Shown piece by piece: positions 12,062 to 21,900 of a DNA stretch of 64,000 bases. The notes below the pieces were generated by a model. It worked only from the letters and a program-made list of their open reading frames with translations, had not been told where the DNA came from and did not search any database. Location of the stretch: the NCBI GenBank assembly GCA_025345505.1, contig JANVCC010000130.1:11533710-11597709 (forward strand), written 5' to 3'. The stretch is from Todiramphus chloris collaris (Eukaryota > Chordata > Aves > Coraciiformes > Alcedinidae). The position numbers and the translations under genes are program-made. Positions within the stretch are counted from its first letter, which is position 1. Each line of letters starts with the position of its first letter.

Positions 12062-12269
12062 CATTGTGTGTCTGTTTCTTAAAGTGGTTGCAACTCTTGT
12101 GTGTGCAGGTGCAGCACGTTCCCGCGCGGCGCGGACTGGAGCAGCCTCCCCTCCCCTGGCCGCCATGGCTCTTTAAGGGCGGCAGGGCCAGCGGCGGCAT
12201 CGGCCAGTGCAGCAGGCGCAGCAGCAGCAGCGGCGGCCTCAGCACACCCCCGGCATCTGCAACCATGGC
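12062..12269 (+). other. ATF4: ATF4 exon 1 (5' leader)
   Basis: The predicted non-coding first exon. Its 3' end is fixed by a strong donor, GTGAGT beginning at 12270, and its 5' end is inferred from the TATA box. It holds uORF1 (12165-12176) and the first five bases of uORF2 (12265-12269). No other ATG occurs between 12062 and 12264. A short GCAGCAGCAGCAG stretch lies near 12213-12233. Intron 1 runs from 12270 to 13384, ending in a TTCTATTTTCAG acceptor. Confidence 0.8.
12165..12176 (+). CDS. ATF4: ATF4 uORF1 (M-A-L)
   Basis: ATG GCT CTT TAA in a strong initiation context (GCCGCCATGG). In mammals ATF4 uORF1 is likewise three codons and acts positively: ribosomes translate it, stay on the mRNA and resume scanning. 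The distance from its stop to the uORF2 ATG is 88 nt. The order and spacing match the mammalian delayed-reinitiation design, so the same eIF2-alpha-dependent control is inferred. Confidence 0.88.
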   Translation: MAL

Positions 12270-13556
12270 GTGAGTATGCCTGCGAGAGACGGGTATTCAT
12301 TATCCTGTGGGTGGTTAATCGCTCTCTTTTCCCCTTTAAGTGGGCTTTGAGGACGGGTTTTGTCGCATACGGTAAGGGGATGATGTCTCCCTGGAAAAAA
12401 CAAACAAAAAAAGCCCTCATAAAAACAACAGAGGGGAGTGGGAGAGGAAGCATTCTTGGTAGGGTTCAGCCTTCCCCGGGGTGGTGGGTGTCAGGAATGT
12501 CAGGAAATGCCATTTGAGAAGAAATTATGAGAAATTCCCGAGTAGTCTGTCGTTCAGGAAAAGTCGATTCCTGAAAGTTGGAAGATGCTCGCATTTTATG
12601 CTGTTTGTGTGGGAGTAGCACGTTTCTAGGGAGGGTTTCTCTACCCCGCGTGGGGGATGCTGCTGTAGCTGAGGGGAAAAGTCGCATTTGGTCTGTCGTC
12701 TCCGAGAAACGGGGGCTGTTCCCAAGCTGGCAGCAGTACTGTGGTCCTTCAACACTGTAGCTTTAAGTCTGTGATACTCTATTCGGTACTGCACAATACT
12801 CCTAATATTGTAGCGTTAGCCTTGATAATATGGAGGGGTCTCGTAATCCTCCGGGAATGTCAGTAAAGGGTGGTGAGCCTGACACTCGGTTCGGTTTCTC
12901 ATCCGAACACCCCGTTTTGTAAGGTAGCTCGTTTCGGAGAGGTCCGTTGTCCTTCTCCACCTTGTCTCTTACTGCCGCATCCCTGGTGCTGGGCACGACT
13001 CAGCTCTGTAGAGCCCGGGCCGCAGCTCCGGTGGAAACGTGGCAAGATACAAAATGGCGGCCGCCGGCGGGGTGGCGTGAGGAAGGCGGCGGGATCGCGA
13101 AATGGCCGCGGCTGCTGGCGTGGGTGTGAGTCACGGCAGGTGGGTGGGGCTCACGGCAGTCGTGCCCGCCCAGATTTGGGCATGAGGAAGACAGAGACAA
13201 GCACCAGGAGCCTGTGGCTGCCTCTGTCGAGCCTGTAGTAATAAATTAAAAGTGCAAGGATGTTACAGTGCAGTTAAGTTTTACAAGTCTGTAGAGTACT
13301 GTCATGCTTCCTGAAGTGGTATTCCTTTTAAAAAGCTACTATGTTGGTCAAACAAGCACTAATGAATTGAAGTTCTATTTTCAGGTTTTTCACAGCACCA
13401 CACAGCAGCACTGCTGTAGTTGACAAAAAGACCCTGTACTTGTCTACATCCTTCGACATCAAAGTGTTAAAAACTGACAAAGATGAGCCTCTTGAACAGC
13501 GAGATGCTGTTGGGGGATTCATTATCCCCCTTCAGCCAGCCGTGTTCGGTGGCTGA
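12265..13556 (+). CDS. ATF4: ATF4 uORF2, spliced, overlaps main start
   Basis: Spliced from 12265-12269 (ATGGC) and 13385-13556, giving 58 codons plus TGA. The ATG sits in a good context (ACCATGG). The frame runs past the ATF4 start codon at 13483 in a different frame and overlaps the ATF4 coding sequence by 74 nt. A ribosome that reinitiates here therefore cannot start ATF4. This is the inhibitory uORF of the mammalian model, where scanning is delayed past it when eIF2-alpha is phosphorylated. The intron interrupts the frame after only five bases. In unspliced RNA the same ATG is followed by GCG TGA, a two-codon frame. Confidence 0.85.
13010..13150 (+). promoter_or_regulatory. CpG-rich patch in ATF4 intron 1, possible internal promoter
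   Basis: A GC-rich patch inside intron 1 contains AAAATGGCGGC at 13051-13061, a YY1-type motif that is also a common initiation element of short-leader mRNAs, and TGAGTCA at 13127-13133, an AP-1 type site. Flanking intron is much less GC-rich. It could be an alternative ATF4 start or an intronic enhancer. No transcript evidence is available here. Confidence 0.45.
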
Positions 13557-15090
13557 GGAAAGCCTGGGACTCCTAGATGACTACCTGGAGGTGGCCGAGC
13601 CCCTCAGTTCGCATGGGTTCTCCAGCGACAAGGCTAAGGCAGTCTCCTCCAATTGGCTTGCTGTGGACAGTTTAGGCAACACCATAGATAGCAGCCAGGG
13701 TAAGTTATTCTTTATTTGCATAAAGTGTATCGGTTACAGTGGCATGTAATACATTTAGAAACATTTTTACTAAAATACTAAATCACTAGTTTTTCATAAA
13801 TGTATAGGCAGCCTCACATGCTTACCTTGCTTGGAAAGTCTGTATCCTACACTGCTTACACAATACAGAATTGCTGTTTACTGGGATGGCTTACGGTAAA
13901 ATGACGCTGTAGTTGTGCTTCTAGTAATTCACCAGCTGTAATAGTAGTACTCCCTGGCAGAGGTCACAAGAAACAAGCATGGCTGTATGTTTCAAATGGC
14001 CTGGAATTCTCCTGGTGTTGGAGTAAGAGGGATGGAATGTCAGAACAGCAGACATTGTACCCGTGAGTCTTAAGCAGCTAAAGGGTGGGGTTTTTTTTTC
14101 TGACAGTTGATACCATTTTTCTTGTTCCAGTATAAGAGATGGGAAGGATGTTAAAAGATGAGCTTCTGGATCATTTTCAGAAGCTGAGTTGCATTGGTGG
14201 CTGACTTACTGAAATGTCAATTTTCAATTTTTTTTTTTTGTTCAGAGGATGCCTTCTCTGGCATGGAGTGGATGGTGGAGAAGATGGATCTGAAGGAATT
14301 TGATTTTGATGCCCTGTTAGGTAATTTGGAAGCCACCGTCTCACCAGACGAGCTGATGGCCACGTTGGAAGACACGTGTGATCTCCTATTTAACCCTACC
14401 ATCCAGGAATTTCACAACAAAGAACCTCCACTGATAACTGACCTAATCACCCATCTCCCCGAATCTCCAGTTGGAGCAGATCCCATGGCACCATTGACTT
14501 TCCTTTGGTCTTTTCCTCTTTCCCCAGGGTCTCTGACTCCCACTCCAGACCATTCATTTAGTTTAGAACTAGGTAGTGAAGTGGATGTTCTGGAAGGAGA
14601 AAGAAAACAGGAGGGCCCCAGCTTCGTGGTAGTGATCACCAAGTCTGAGAAAGAGGAGGAGAACCATTCTGATGATAGTGGAATATGCATGAGCCCAGAC
14701 TCCTACCTGGGAACGCCCCAGCATAGTCCTACCCATTCAGTCGGATCCCAGAATGACAACCAGTTCCCTGCAGATGCTGGCCGCAACTCTCTGCGGTCCA
14801 AACCATATGACCATCCTGCGGAGAAGGTAGTATCAGCAAAGGTGAAAGGGGAAAAGAAAATAGATAAGAAGCTCAAAAAGATGGAGCAGAATAAGACTGC
14901 TGCCACACGTTACCGGCAGAAGAAGAGGGCAGAACAGGAGGCACTGTCTGGGGAGTGCAGGGAGTTGGAGCAGAAGAATCAGGCCCTGAAGGAGAAAGCA
15001 GATTCCCTTAGTAAGGAAATCCAGTACTTAAAAGATCTGATTGAAGAGGTCCGCAAGGCCAAGGGCAAAAGAGCTAGAGTCCCCGAGTAG
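13483..15090 (+). CDS. ATF4: ATF4, bZIP transcription factor
   Basis: Two coding exons: 13483-13699 and 14246-15090. Intron 13700-14245 has a GTAAGT donor and a T-rich TTCAG acceptor, and splits codon 73. The protein is 353 residues, against 351 in human. The start is fixed by an in-frame TAA four codons upstream. The N-terminal region has EESLGLLDDYLEVA (about 25-38) and HGFSSDKAKA (44-53). The middle has EDAFSG and EKMDLKEFDFDALLG. The beta-TrCP phosphodegron DSGICMS is at 216-222, followed by SYLGTPQHSP. The basic region is centred on QNKTAATRYRQKKR (287-300), with a leucine zipper to about 345. ATF4 is the nuclear effector of the integrated stress response: it dimerises with C/EBP-type bZIP partners and activates amino-acid supply, redox and CHOP-type genes. 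Translation is expected to be held down by uORF2. No frameshift or missing key residue is visible. Confidence 0.98.
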
Positions 15091-15153
15091 GGTAGTCAGC
15101 AGATTGTATGTGCATGTATATATGCTTGCTGCTAAAGCTGTGTATTGCTGTCT

Positions 15154-15159
15154 AATAAA
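15154..15159 (+). terminator. ATF4: ATF4 polyadenylation signal
   Basis: AATAAA 64 bases after the ATF4 stop codon, in TCTAATAAATTATTTT. Cleavage is expected near 15175-15190, giving a 3' UTR of only about 85-100 nt. Confidence 0.85.
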
Positions 15160-15190
15160 TTATTTTATAGTAAATGTAGTACTTCTGGTT

Positions 15191-15823
15191 TGAAATAATG
15201 GGGTACCTGTCAAACATAGGTTGCACCACATGGAGGTGTAAGTACAAACATAAATACTGAGGGTACTTGGGTCTTCAGGAGGGGGCAAGTGTGGTGTAAT
15301 GTGCACTTGGGTGCTGCTTGTTTCATTGGGTGGCGAGTGTGGCTTGAGAGCACCGAATGTTTTGAATTTCCTCAATGTGCAGAGTGACTCAAGTGGCTTA
15401 TCATTAAGACCAGTATATTTGGTAAAAAATTGTATACTGAAGAGCAGGGCACTGAACTGAGGTGCCATTAGGTTTTTCACTAGCAAAAGTGTAATCCCAT
15501 TTAACTTAGGTTGGGAGAGTAGAATGTAAGACTAGATAGTAGAATGTTCAAAAGGTCAGTAGAAGACTGGTGGGAGAGTTGGATTCTACTCAGCTGGCAT
15601 GAACATTCTGAAAGGTGAATGTTAGAGGGTACGAAATGGGGGAGGGCAGGAACGATGACAAAGTGCAAAAATTGGCAGCTTGCTGACAGGAGCACTGGGT
15701 GCAGAGCAAGTAGCAGTATTCTTAACCATCACTTAACGGATTCTCCTTGGGAATCCCCAAATGTTCAAAAAGAGGTTTCCTTGCCCCATCTGGTGGGTCT
15801 GGGCTAGGGCCTGCTCTCAGGGT
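15191..15823. other. ATF4 3' flank, no gene recognised
   Basis: A moderately AT-rich spacer between the ATF4 polyadenylation site and the CR1 copy at 15824. The open frames look like chance. Confidence 0.5.
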
Positions 15824-15896
15824 GATCATAGAATCATGGTTGGAAAGGACCTCCAGGGTCATCAAGTCCAACCTTTGTCCTAGCATTTCTCAACCA

Positions 15897-16180
15897 CTAC
15901 ACCATATCCTCAAGCTCTACATCTAATCGTTCTTTAAACACCTCCAGGGATGGTGACTCCACCACCTCCCTGGGCAGCCTGTTCCAGTGCCTAACTACCC
16001 TCTCAGTGAAGAATTTCCTCCTAATATCTAATCTAAACTTCCCCTGATGCAACTTTAGTCCATTCCCCCTCGTCCTATCATTACTAATTTGAGAGAAGAG
16101 ACCAACACCAGCCTCTCTACAACCTCCTTTTAGGTAGTTGTAGAGGGCAATAAGGTCTCCTCTCCGCCTCCTCCAGACTA
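15897..16180 (-). pseudogene. CR1 ORF2 C-terminal tail, frame-shifted
   Basis: On the minus strand, after the frameshift near 16180, an open frame carries the usual CR1 C-terminus: [31 protein letters not shown] and [17 protein letters not shown], ending in TAG at 15897-15899. It is not interrupted by stops, which supports a young insertion with only a few lesions. Confidence 0.85.
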
Positions 16181-18519
16181 AATAAACCCAGTTCCCTCAG
16201 CCGCTCCTCATAGGGCATGCTTTCCAGCCCTTTCACCAGCTTTGTTGCCCTCCTCTGCACTCGCTCCAGCACCTCGATGTCCCTCCTGTGCTGTGGTGAC
16301 CAAAACTGGACACAGTACTCAAGGTGCGGTCTCACAAGTGCCGAGTATAGGGGTATGATCACCTCCCTACTCCTACTGGTCACACCATTTCTGATACAGG
16401 CCTGGATGCCATTGGCCTTCTTGGCCACCTGGGCACATTGCTGGCTCATGTTCAGATGGCTATTGACCAACACCCCCAGGTCCTTTTCTGCCAGGCAGCA
16501 TTCCAGCCACTCCTCCCCAAGCCTGTAGCGTTGCTGGGGGTTGTTGTGACCGAAGTGCATGACCCGGCACTTGGCTTTGTTAAACTCCATACAATTGAGC
16601 TCAGCCCATCTCTCCAGCCTGGCCAGATCCCGCTGCAGAGCCTTCCTACCCTCAAGCAGATCGACATTTGTGCTTAATTTTGTGTCATCTGCAAATTTAC
16701 TGAGTGTACATTCAATTCCCTCATCCAGGTCATTGATGAATATATTAAACAAGACGGGTCCCAAAACTGAGCCCTGAGGGACACCGCTTGTGACTGGTTG
16801 CCAACTGGATTTTACTCCGTTCACCACCACCCTCTGGGCTCGGCCATCCAGCCAGTTTCTAACCCAGCGAAGAGTCCTCCTGTCTATGCCATGACCTGCC
16901 AGCTTCTCCAGCAGAATGCTGTGGGAAACGGTGTCAAATGCCTTCCTGAAGTCCAGGTAGACAACATCCACTGCCTTGCCCTCATCCACTAGGCGGGTCA
17001 CCTGGTCATAGAAGGAGATCAGGTTGGTTAAACAGGACTTGCCCTTCATGAACCCATGTTGGCTGGGCCTGATCCCCCCATTGTCCTGCACTTGCTGTGT
17101 GATCACCCTCAAAATGAACTGTTCCATGATCTTTCCCGGGACTGAGGTCAGGCTGACAGGCCTGTAGTTCCCTGGATCATCCTTCCTGCTCTTCTTATAG
17201 ATGGGTGTCGCATTGGCAAGTCTCCAGTCATCTGGGACCTCCCCAGTTGACCAGGATCGCTGATAAATGATGGAGAGAGGCTTGGTAAGTTCCACTGCCA
17301 ATTCCCTCAGCACTCTCGGGTGGATCCCATCTGGCCCCGTAGGCTTGTGGGTTTCCAGTTGGCTTAGAAGATCTTTAACTACCACTTCCTGGATTATAAG
17401 GGGACTGTTCTGGTCTCCATCCCTATCTTCCAGCTCAGGGGATTGAATGCCATGAGGATAACCAGACTGACTATTAAAGACTGAGGCAAAGAAGGCATTA
17501 AGTACCTCAGCCTTTTCCTCATCCTTGATAACAATGTTCCCCCTTGCATCCAGTAAGGGATGGAGATTTTCCCTAGTTCTTTTTTTGTTATTAATATATT
17601 TGTAAAAACTCTTTTTGTTGTCTCTTGCAGCGGTGGCCAGGCTGCGTTCTAGTTGAGCTTTTGCCCGCCTAATATTCTTTCTACACAACCTACCTAAATC
17701 CCTGTACTCTTCTTGAGTAGCCTGTCCCTTCTTCCAAAGGTGGTAGACTCTCCTCTTCCTCCTAAGGTCCGCCAGAAGCTCCCCATTTAGGCAGGCCGGT
17801 CGTTTTCCCCGCCTGTTTGTCTTACGACACATGGGGACAGCCTGCTCCTGGGCCTTTAAGAGTTCCTTTTTAAAAACAGTCCAGCCTTCCTGGACCCCCT
17901 TGCCCTCTAGGACTGTACTCCAAGGGACTTTCTCAACCAGTGTCCTAAACAGGTTGAAGTCTGCCCTTCGGAAGTCCATGGTAATAGTCCTGCTGCTCCC
18001 CCTCCTTACTTGGGCAAGAATTGAAAACTCTATCATTTCATGGTCACTAAGCCCAAGACGGCCTCCAACCACCACATTACCCACCAGCCCCTCTCTGTTT
18101 GTGAACAACAAGTCCAGCAAGGCACCTCCCCTGGTAGGCTCACTTACCAGCTGAGTCAGGAAGTTATCTTCCACACAGTCCAGGAACCTCCTGGACTGTT
18201 TCCTATCTGCTGTGTTATATTTCCAGCAGATGTCCGGCAAGTTGAGATCTCCCACAAGAACAAGGTCTTGCAATTTGGCGGCTTCTGCCAGTTGTCCATA
18301 GAATAATTCATCAACCTCTTCATCCTGATTGGGCGGTCTATAACAGACCCCCAGCAGGATATCTACCTCATTGGCCTTCCTCAACTTAACCCATAAATGT
18401 TCAACTGGTCCATCACACTTACTAACTTCTATACTTTCAAAACACTCTTTAACATAGAGAGCCACGCCACCGCCCTTTCTATTTTGCCTATTCCTCTTAT
18501 AGAGCTTATAGCCATCCAT
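16117..18519 (-). CDS. CR1 ORF2, endonuclease and reverse transcriptase
   Basis: An 800-residue open frame from an internal Met. The endonuclease (APE-like) shows GDLN at 90-93 and SDH at 158-160, both expected catalytic-site blocks. The reverse transcriptase shows [10 protein letters not shown] (451-460), motif [12 protein letters not shown] with D523, SGVPQGS (578-584) and motif C FADD (609-612), so all three catalytic Asp residues are present. Near residue 783 the frame shifts through a small net deletion (SLEEAERRP replaces the family's SLEKRRLRGD-type block). The natural C-terminus continues in another frame to a TAG at 15897-15899. Upstream the frame continues as [13 protein letters not shown], then meets a deletion near 18547 that cuts it from the ORF2 N-terminus. 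The copy is not autonomous as it stands. Confidence 0.93.
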   Translation of the reverse strand: MDGYKLYKRNRQNRKGGGVALYVKECFESIEVSKCDGPVEHLWVKLRKANEVDILLGVCYRPPNQDEEVDELFYGQLAEAAKLQDLVLVGDLNLPDICWKYNTADRKQSRRFLDCVEDNFLTQLVSEPTRGGALLDLLFTNREGLVGNVVVGGRLGLSDHEMIEFSILAQVRRGSSRTITMDFRRADFNLFRTLVEKVPWSTVLEGKGVQEGWTVFKKELLKAQEQAVPMCRKTNRRGKRPACLNGELLADLRRKRRVYHLWKKGQATQEEYRDLGRLCRKNIRRAKAQLERSLATAARDNKKSFYKYINNKKRTRENLHPLLDARGNIVIKDEEKAEVLNAFFASVFNSQSGYPHGIQSPELEDRDGDQNSPLIIQEVVVKDLLSQLETHKPTGPDGIHPRVLRELAVELTKPLSIIYQRSWSTGEVPDDWRLANATPIYKKSRKDDPGNYRPVSLTSVPGKIMEQFILRVITQQVQDNGGIRPSQHGFMKGKSCLTNLISFYDQVTRLVDEGKAVDVVYLDFRKAFDTVSHSILLEKLAGHGIDRRTLRWVRNWLDGRAQRVVVNGVKSSWQPVTSGVPQGSVLGPVLFNIFINDLDEGIECTLSKFADDTKLSTNVDLLEGRKALQRDLARLERWAELNCMEFNKAKCRVMHFGHNNPQQRYRLGEEWLECCLAEKDLGVLVNSHLNMSQQCAQVAKKANGIQACIRNGVTSRSREVIIPLYSALVRPHLEYCVQFWSPQHRRDIEVLERVQRRATKLVKGLESMPYEERLRELGLFSLEEAERRPYCPLQLPKRRL

Positions 18520-18726
18520 TGCAGAACTCCACTCATGAGAGTCATCCCACCATGTTTCTGCAATGGCGCTTCACAATAGCTTCCAGCTCCTCCTGTTTGT
18601 TGCCCATGCTTCGTGCATTTGTGTGGATGCACTTGAGCCAGGCTAGTGACTTCTTGCCCAACAATGACCTGCCACCCTTTTGTTCAACTTTGGCAGGTCC
18701 AGTTTTATCCCCTTCCCCCTTTGGAC

Positions 18727-18924
18727 CTAGTTTAAAGCCCTCTCAATGAGCCCAGCCAGCTCATATGCAAGAATTCTTTTCCCCCTTGGAGACAGATGAA
18801 CTCCATTTGTTCCCTGCAGACCCCATGATAAGGTGAGGTTACTCTTGATGGTCTTAATAATGGAAGACATCTGTGTACCAAAGCATGAAGGACTTCGAAG
18901 TTTCTTCAGGTAGTTGCTGAACAA
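18727..18924 (-). pseudogene. CR1 ORF1 C-terminal fragment
   Basis: The frame ends in NGVHLSPRGKRILAYELAG and IERALN with a TAG stop. The VHLSPRG block resembles the last catalytic block (D-x-x-H type) of SGNH esterases found in CR1-clade ORF1; here the usual D position reads N. Only about 65 residues remain because the copy is truncated at its 5' end. Confidence 0.7.
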
Positions 18925-18925
18925 T

Positions 18926-21900
18926 CAAATTTCAAAGCATAAACATGGAATTACATTCTACTGGTGGGAATGGATGAGTTGGTCTATAAAAGCTCTTAGG
19001 CTTGGAGTTGCTCACCAGGGCTGTGGTAGGTGAATTAATGCTCCTGCTAGAGTGTGGCATCAGGAAAGATGCAATGGGAGAAAGCGAGCCCAACTTTGCT
19101 GTGAAGGTGCCTTTCCATTACAGAGAACCTGGAACACAAGATGATGGGCAGGAGCTTGTGTAGCAGGGTGGTTTCTTGCCTGTAGGTAAAAATTGGTCCT
19201 CTTCTATTTGTGGGGAAATTTATGGTGTAGTCACTCAGTGCAAGGAAATGTTTTGTTTTTTATTTTTAGTACTGTAAGGTTCTGAATGTCAGTAAAGTTC
19301 TACACCCAGTGGGGCTGTACTCTGCTAATAGAAGCTTTAGGAATTAGGATGTGACATTTTAATAATTTTATGTGGAGTTGGTTGAGAGGCTTTTTGTTTG
19401 GTTGTGGGTTTTTTTGTCCACTGATACCCAGATGTAGCAGCAACTAATCGCTGCTTTAGCCTGCTGGGGCCCAGCTTCGGCATGTGGATGTGCACATCCT
19501 TCCCTGAGGAGTAAAGATTCCTTGCTTGCACTGACATGACCCGGTAAGTTGCCCAGCTCAGGCACCCACAAGTCCCAGCCTGGCTGGCATGCTCCAGGAT
19601 CAGCCTTAGCCAGCGCTGGGCTCCAACCACCAATGCAGCAGGGAGGGAAAGGGTCCCTAATGGTGTAAGACAACCATTTGTCCAGTTGCAGCCTTGTGGG
19701 GGTCTGGTTTCTGACACTGGAGCACTATGTTTTCAAGTTAGTGCTGCAATCCTCCAGCTCTCTTCGTTCCCATAGCCGGTAGCTGATGTGTGATACAAAT
19801 ACTAGCCATGCACTCTGGGGCTCTTCCAGCAGGCAGCTGAAGTACATAACTGCTGGCAGTGGGCAGCTGCTTGCTGGCAGGGAGGGCTGGGCAGGCCAGG
19901 CCCTCAGTGGTGACTTGGCCTGACTGTGCTCACAGCTGGTGTCTGGGTGATACGGTTGCTATTGAAATTACAGGGAAAAGTTTCCCTGTCAGGAGTCAGG
20001 GCTGTGCCACATTGAAAGTGGTGTGGATAACTAAGACCTCCCCCAAACTTGGGTTTCATGGTACAAGTGACAGTTCCCTGTCTTTTGAGTAGTCTCAGCC
20101 CAGACTCCTTGCCTTTGTGGGAGTATGTGCCCCATCTGTGATCTGGGCAAGTGGTTTACTATGCACTATACAAAAGTAAACTGGCAGGTACACTGAAGTC
20201 CTCCTGCTTTAAGTGCTGCTTTGTTTTCCATTGCTTACTTACTGGTGAGTGGATGCAGGGACAAGGAACTGTTCTGTTTTGAGAGGTAGAATAACCTAAT
20301 AGGTTTCCTTCAGATCAGCTGGACCTGCTAGGCTGGGCACTGGGATAATTAGAAGCAGGAAAGCCCAATGAGCAGGACCGTATTTCCCTTAATAGGTTGA
20401 ATCTGCATCTGAGGTGGCAATATGCTTGGTCTCAGCTGAGCCACAAAAAAATGGTATGTATGAGTGTACAGGTAAGTGACTTCTTTGTGCAAGGCAAACC
20501 CCTCCTTTCCTCCCTAAACTGATCCCTCTTTCTAGCCTGGGGATGAGCACTTTTACTTCCCCTAGAGCCATTTCAACTTCTGCTTCACCCTGGCTGTGGG
20601 GCAGCGGGTGTATTTTGCAGCCCCTACTTAGCCTGCAAAAATTATCCACACGTTTATACCTGCCTGGCCATGGCAGGGCTGTCTCTGAGTCACCCCTGAT
20701 TAAAGTAGTTTTTTCTCTAAGTCCATGCTTTGCAGGTAGACGAGGCAATGTCTGCTTGCCAGTAAATACACGTTTCTGGCTTCCACAGCCCTCTAGAGAG
20801 TTACGTAGCTCAGATTTACCAAATTACACTTATTCCAGGTAAGGAAGATCAGAGCTAGAACAGGAGAAAAGTAATGTGTGAAACACCTGTGCTGCTTTGC
20901 TCTCTGTTCTGTATCCCTGTGTACGTTTTATAAGATTCCTTGCAGGAGAACCAGAAACCCGCCCTTAAAGAGTGGTTGGCAAGTGTTACTGTTGCTGTGG
21001 CTTGGAGCTTGCAGCTTTGCAGAGGCAGCCAGTATGGCAACCTTATGCAACGCCTGCTGAAATGACGCAGCGTTTCCATACTTAGTAGCTTAGTTAAGCT
21101 TTTACAGTGGCTACAGATTAGGGCTGACTCTCCCTCTGTGTTTTTCATTTAGACTTCTTCCTCCAGGCTTGTGTTAGGTGCAGCCAGCATGACACCACTT
21201 GGCTCTGCAGCCCACCAACTTGTCCAGCCTGCCATGGGAACACCGAGGACACTGTCACGTTACAAACCGCAGCCCGTGGGAGAAAGAGCCTGATATCCTC
21301 CTGCCTGGTGACTGATAATAACGTTTTGCAAACTGCAGGAGCTGTCGTCTTTTTCTCACAGCCACTCACAACAAATGTGTTTCTATCAAATCCTTGTGAC
21401 TTCTGTACAGACTGATGCCATGTCCAGAAATAGGTTTTAGTGCATGAAACGCAGGCTACATACCCCTGGAGGAGCCCGGCTCATGTACACATATGGAAAA
21501 AGCGAAATTCCCTCAAGCCACATTATATAAAAGCTATTTGAATTTGAAGCTGGCAGGGCTGATGGGATTTCTGTCTCAGTTATTTTTTCTCGGAAATAAG
21601 GGCAGCAAAGCAGGTGTCACACACGTAGGGTGCATGATCCTCAGGCTGCTGATCCCTTAGCTGGTTTTGTACTTCATGGTGAACAGGAGCCTGGTCCTGC
21701 CATATATAATCAAACCACCCCTGATGGTTCACTGCTTGCAAAGCTGCTCTGACAACCTATGGCCCTCTCCCACACGCTTGTTTCTGCTGTTGTAATGTTT
21801 ATAACTACCTTTCTCTATACCCTGCCTTTAGAGAGAGACCCAGGTGCTTGCACTTCTCTTCGCAAATGAAAAGAGGAAACCAATGCTGCTGACAACTTTT

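Larger units (their letters stand above)
15824..18925 (-). mobile_element. CR1 LINE, near-intact ORF2
   Basis: A 3.1-kb minus-strand copy, the best preserved CR1 in the window. On the minus strand the order is the ORF1 C-terminus (18924-18727), a linker of roughly 100 nt, ORF2 (about 18640 to 15897), a very short 3' UTR and the tail ending at 15824 (CATGATTCTATGATC). The 5' part of ORF1 and the 5' UTR are missing. The 3' UTR is shorter than in the other copies here, so it probably belongs to a different, younger CR1 subfamily. It lies only about 640 bp beyond the ATF4 polyadenylation site, in opposite orientation. Confidence 0.95.

Noticed and set aside
12079-12517. Frames of 124 (minus) and 138 (plus) codons over ATF4 exon 1
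   Set aside because: They cross the exon 1 donor into intron 1 or lie antisense. The Ala runs come from GCA/GCG repeats in the leader.
19337-19717. 126-codon minus-strand frame in the ATF4-RPS19BP1 spacer
   Set aside because: Overlapped by a second frame on the same strand, ends in low-complexity Lys/Thr/Gln sequence, no recognisable motif.
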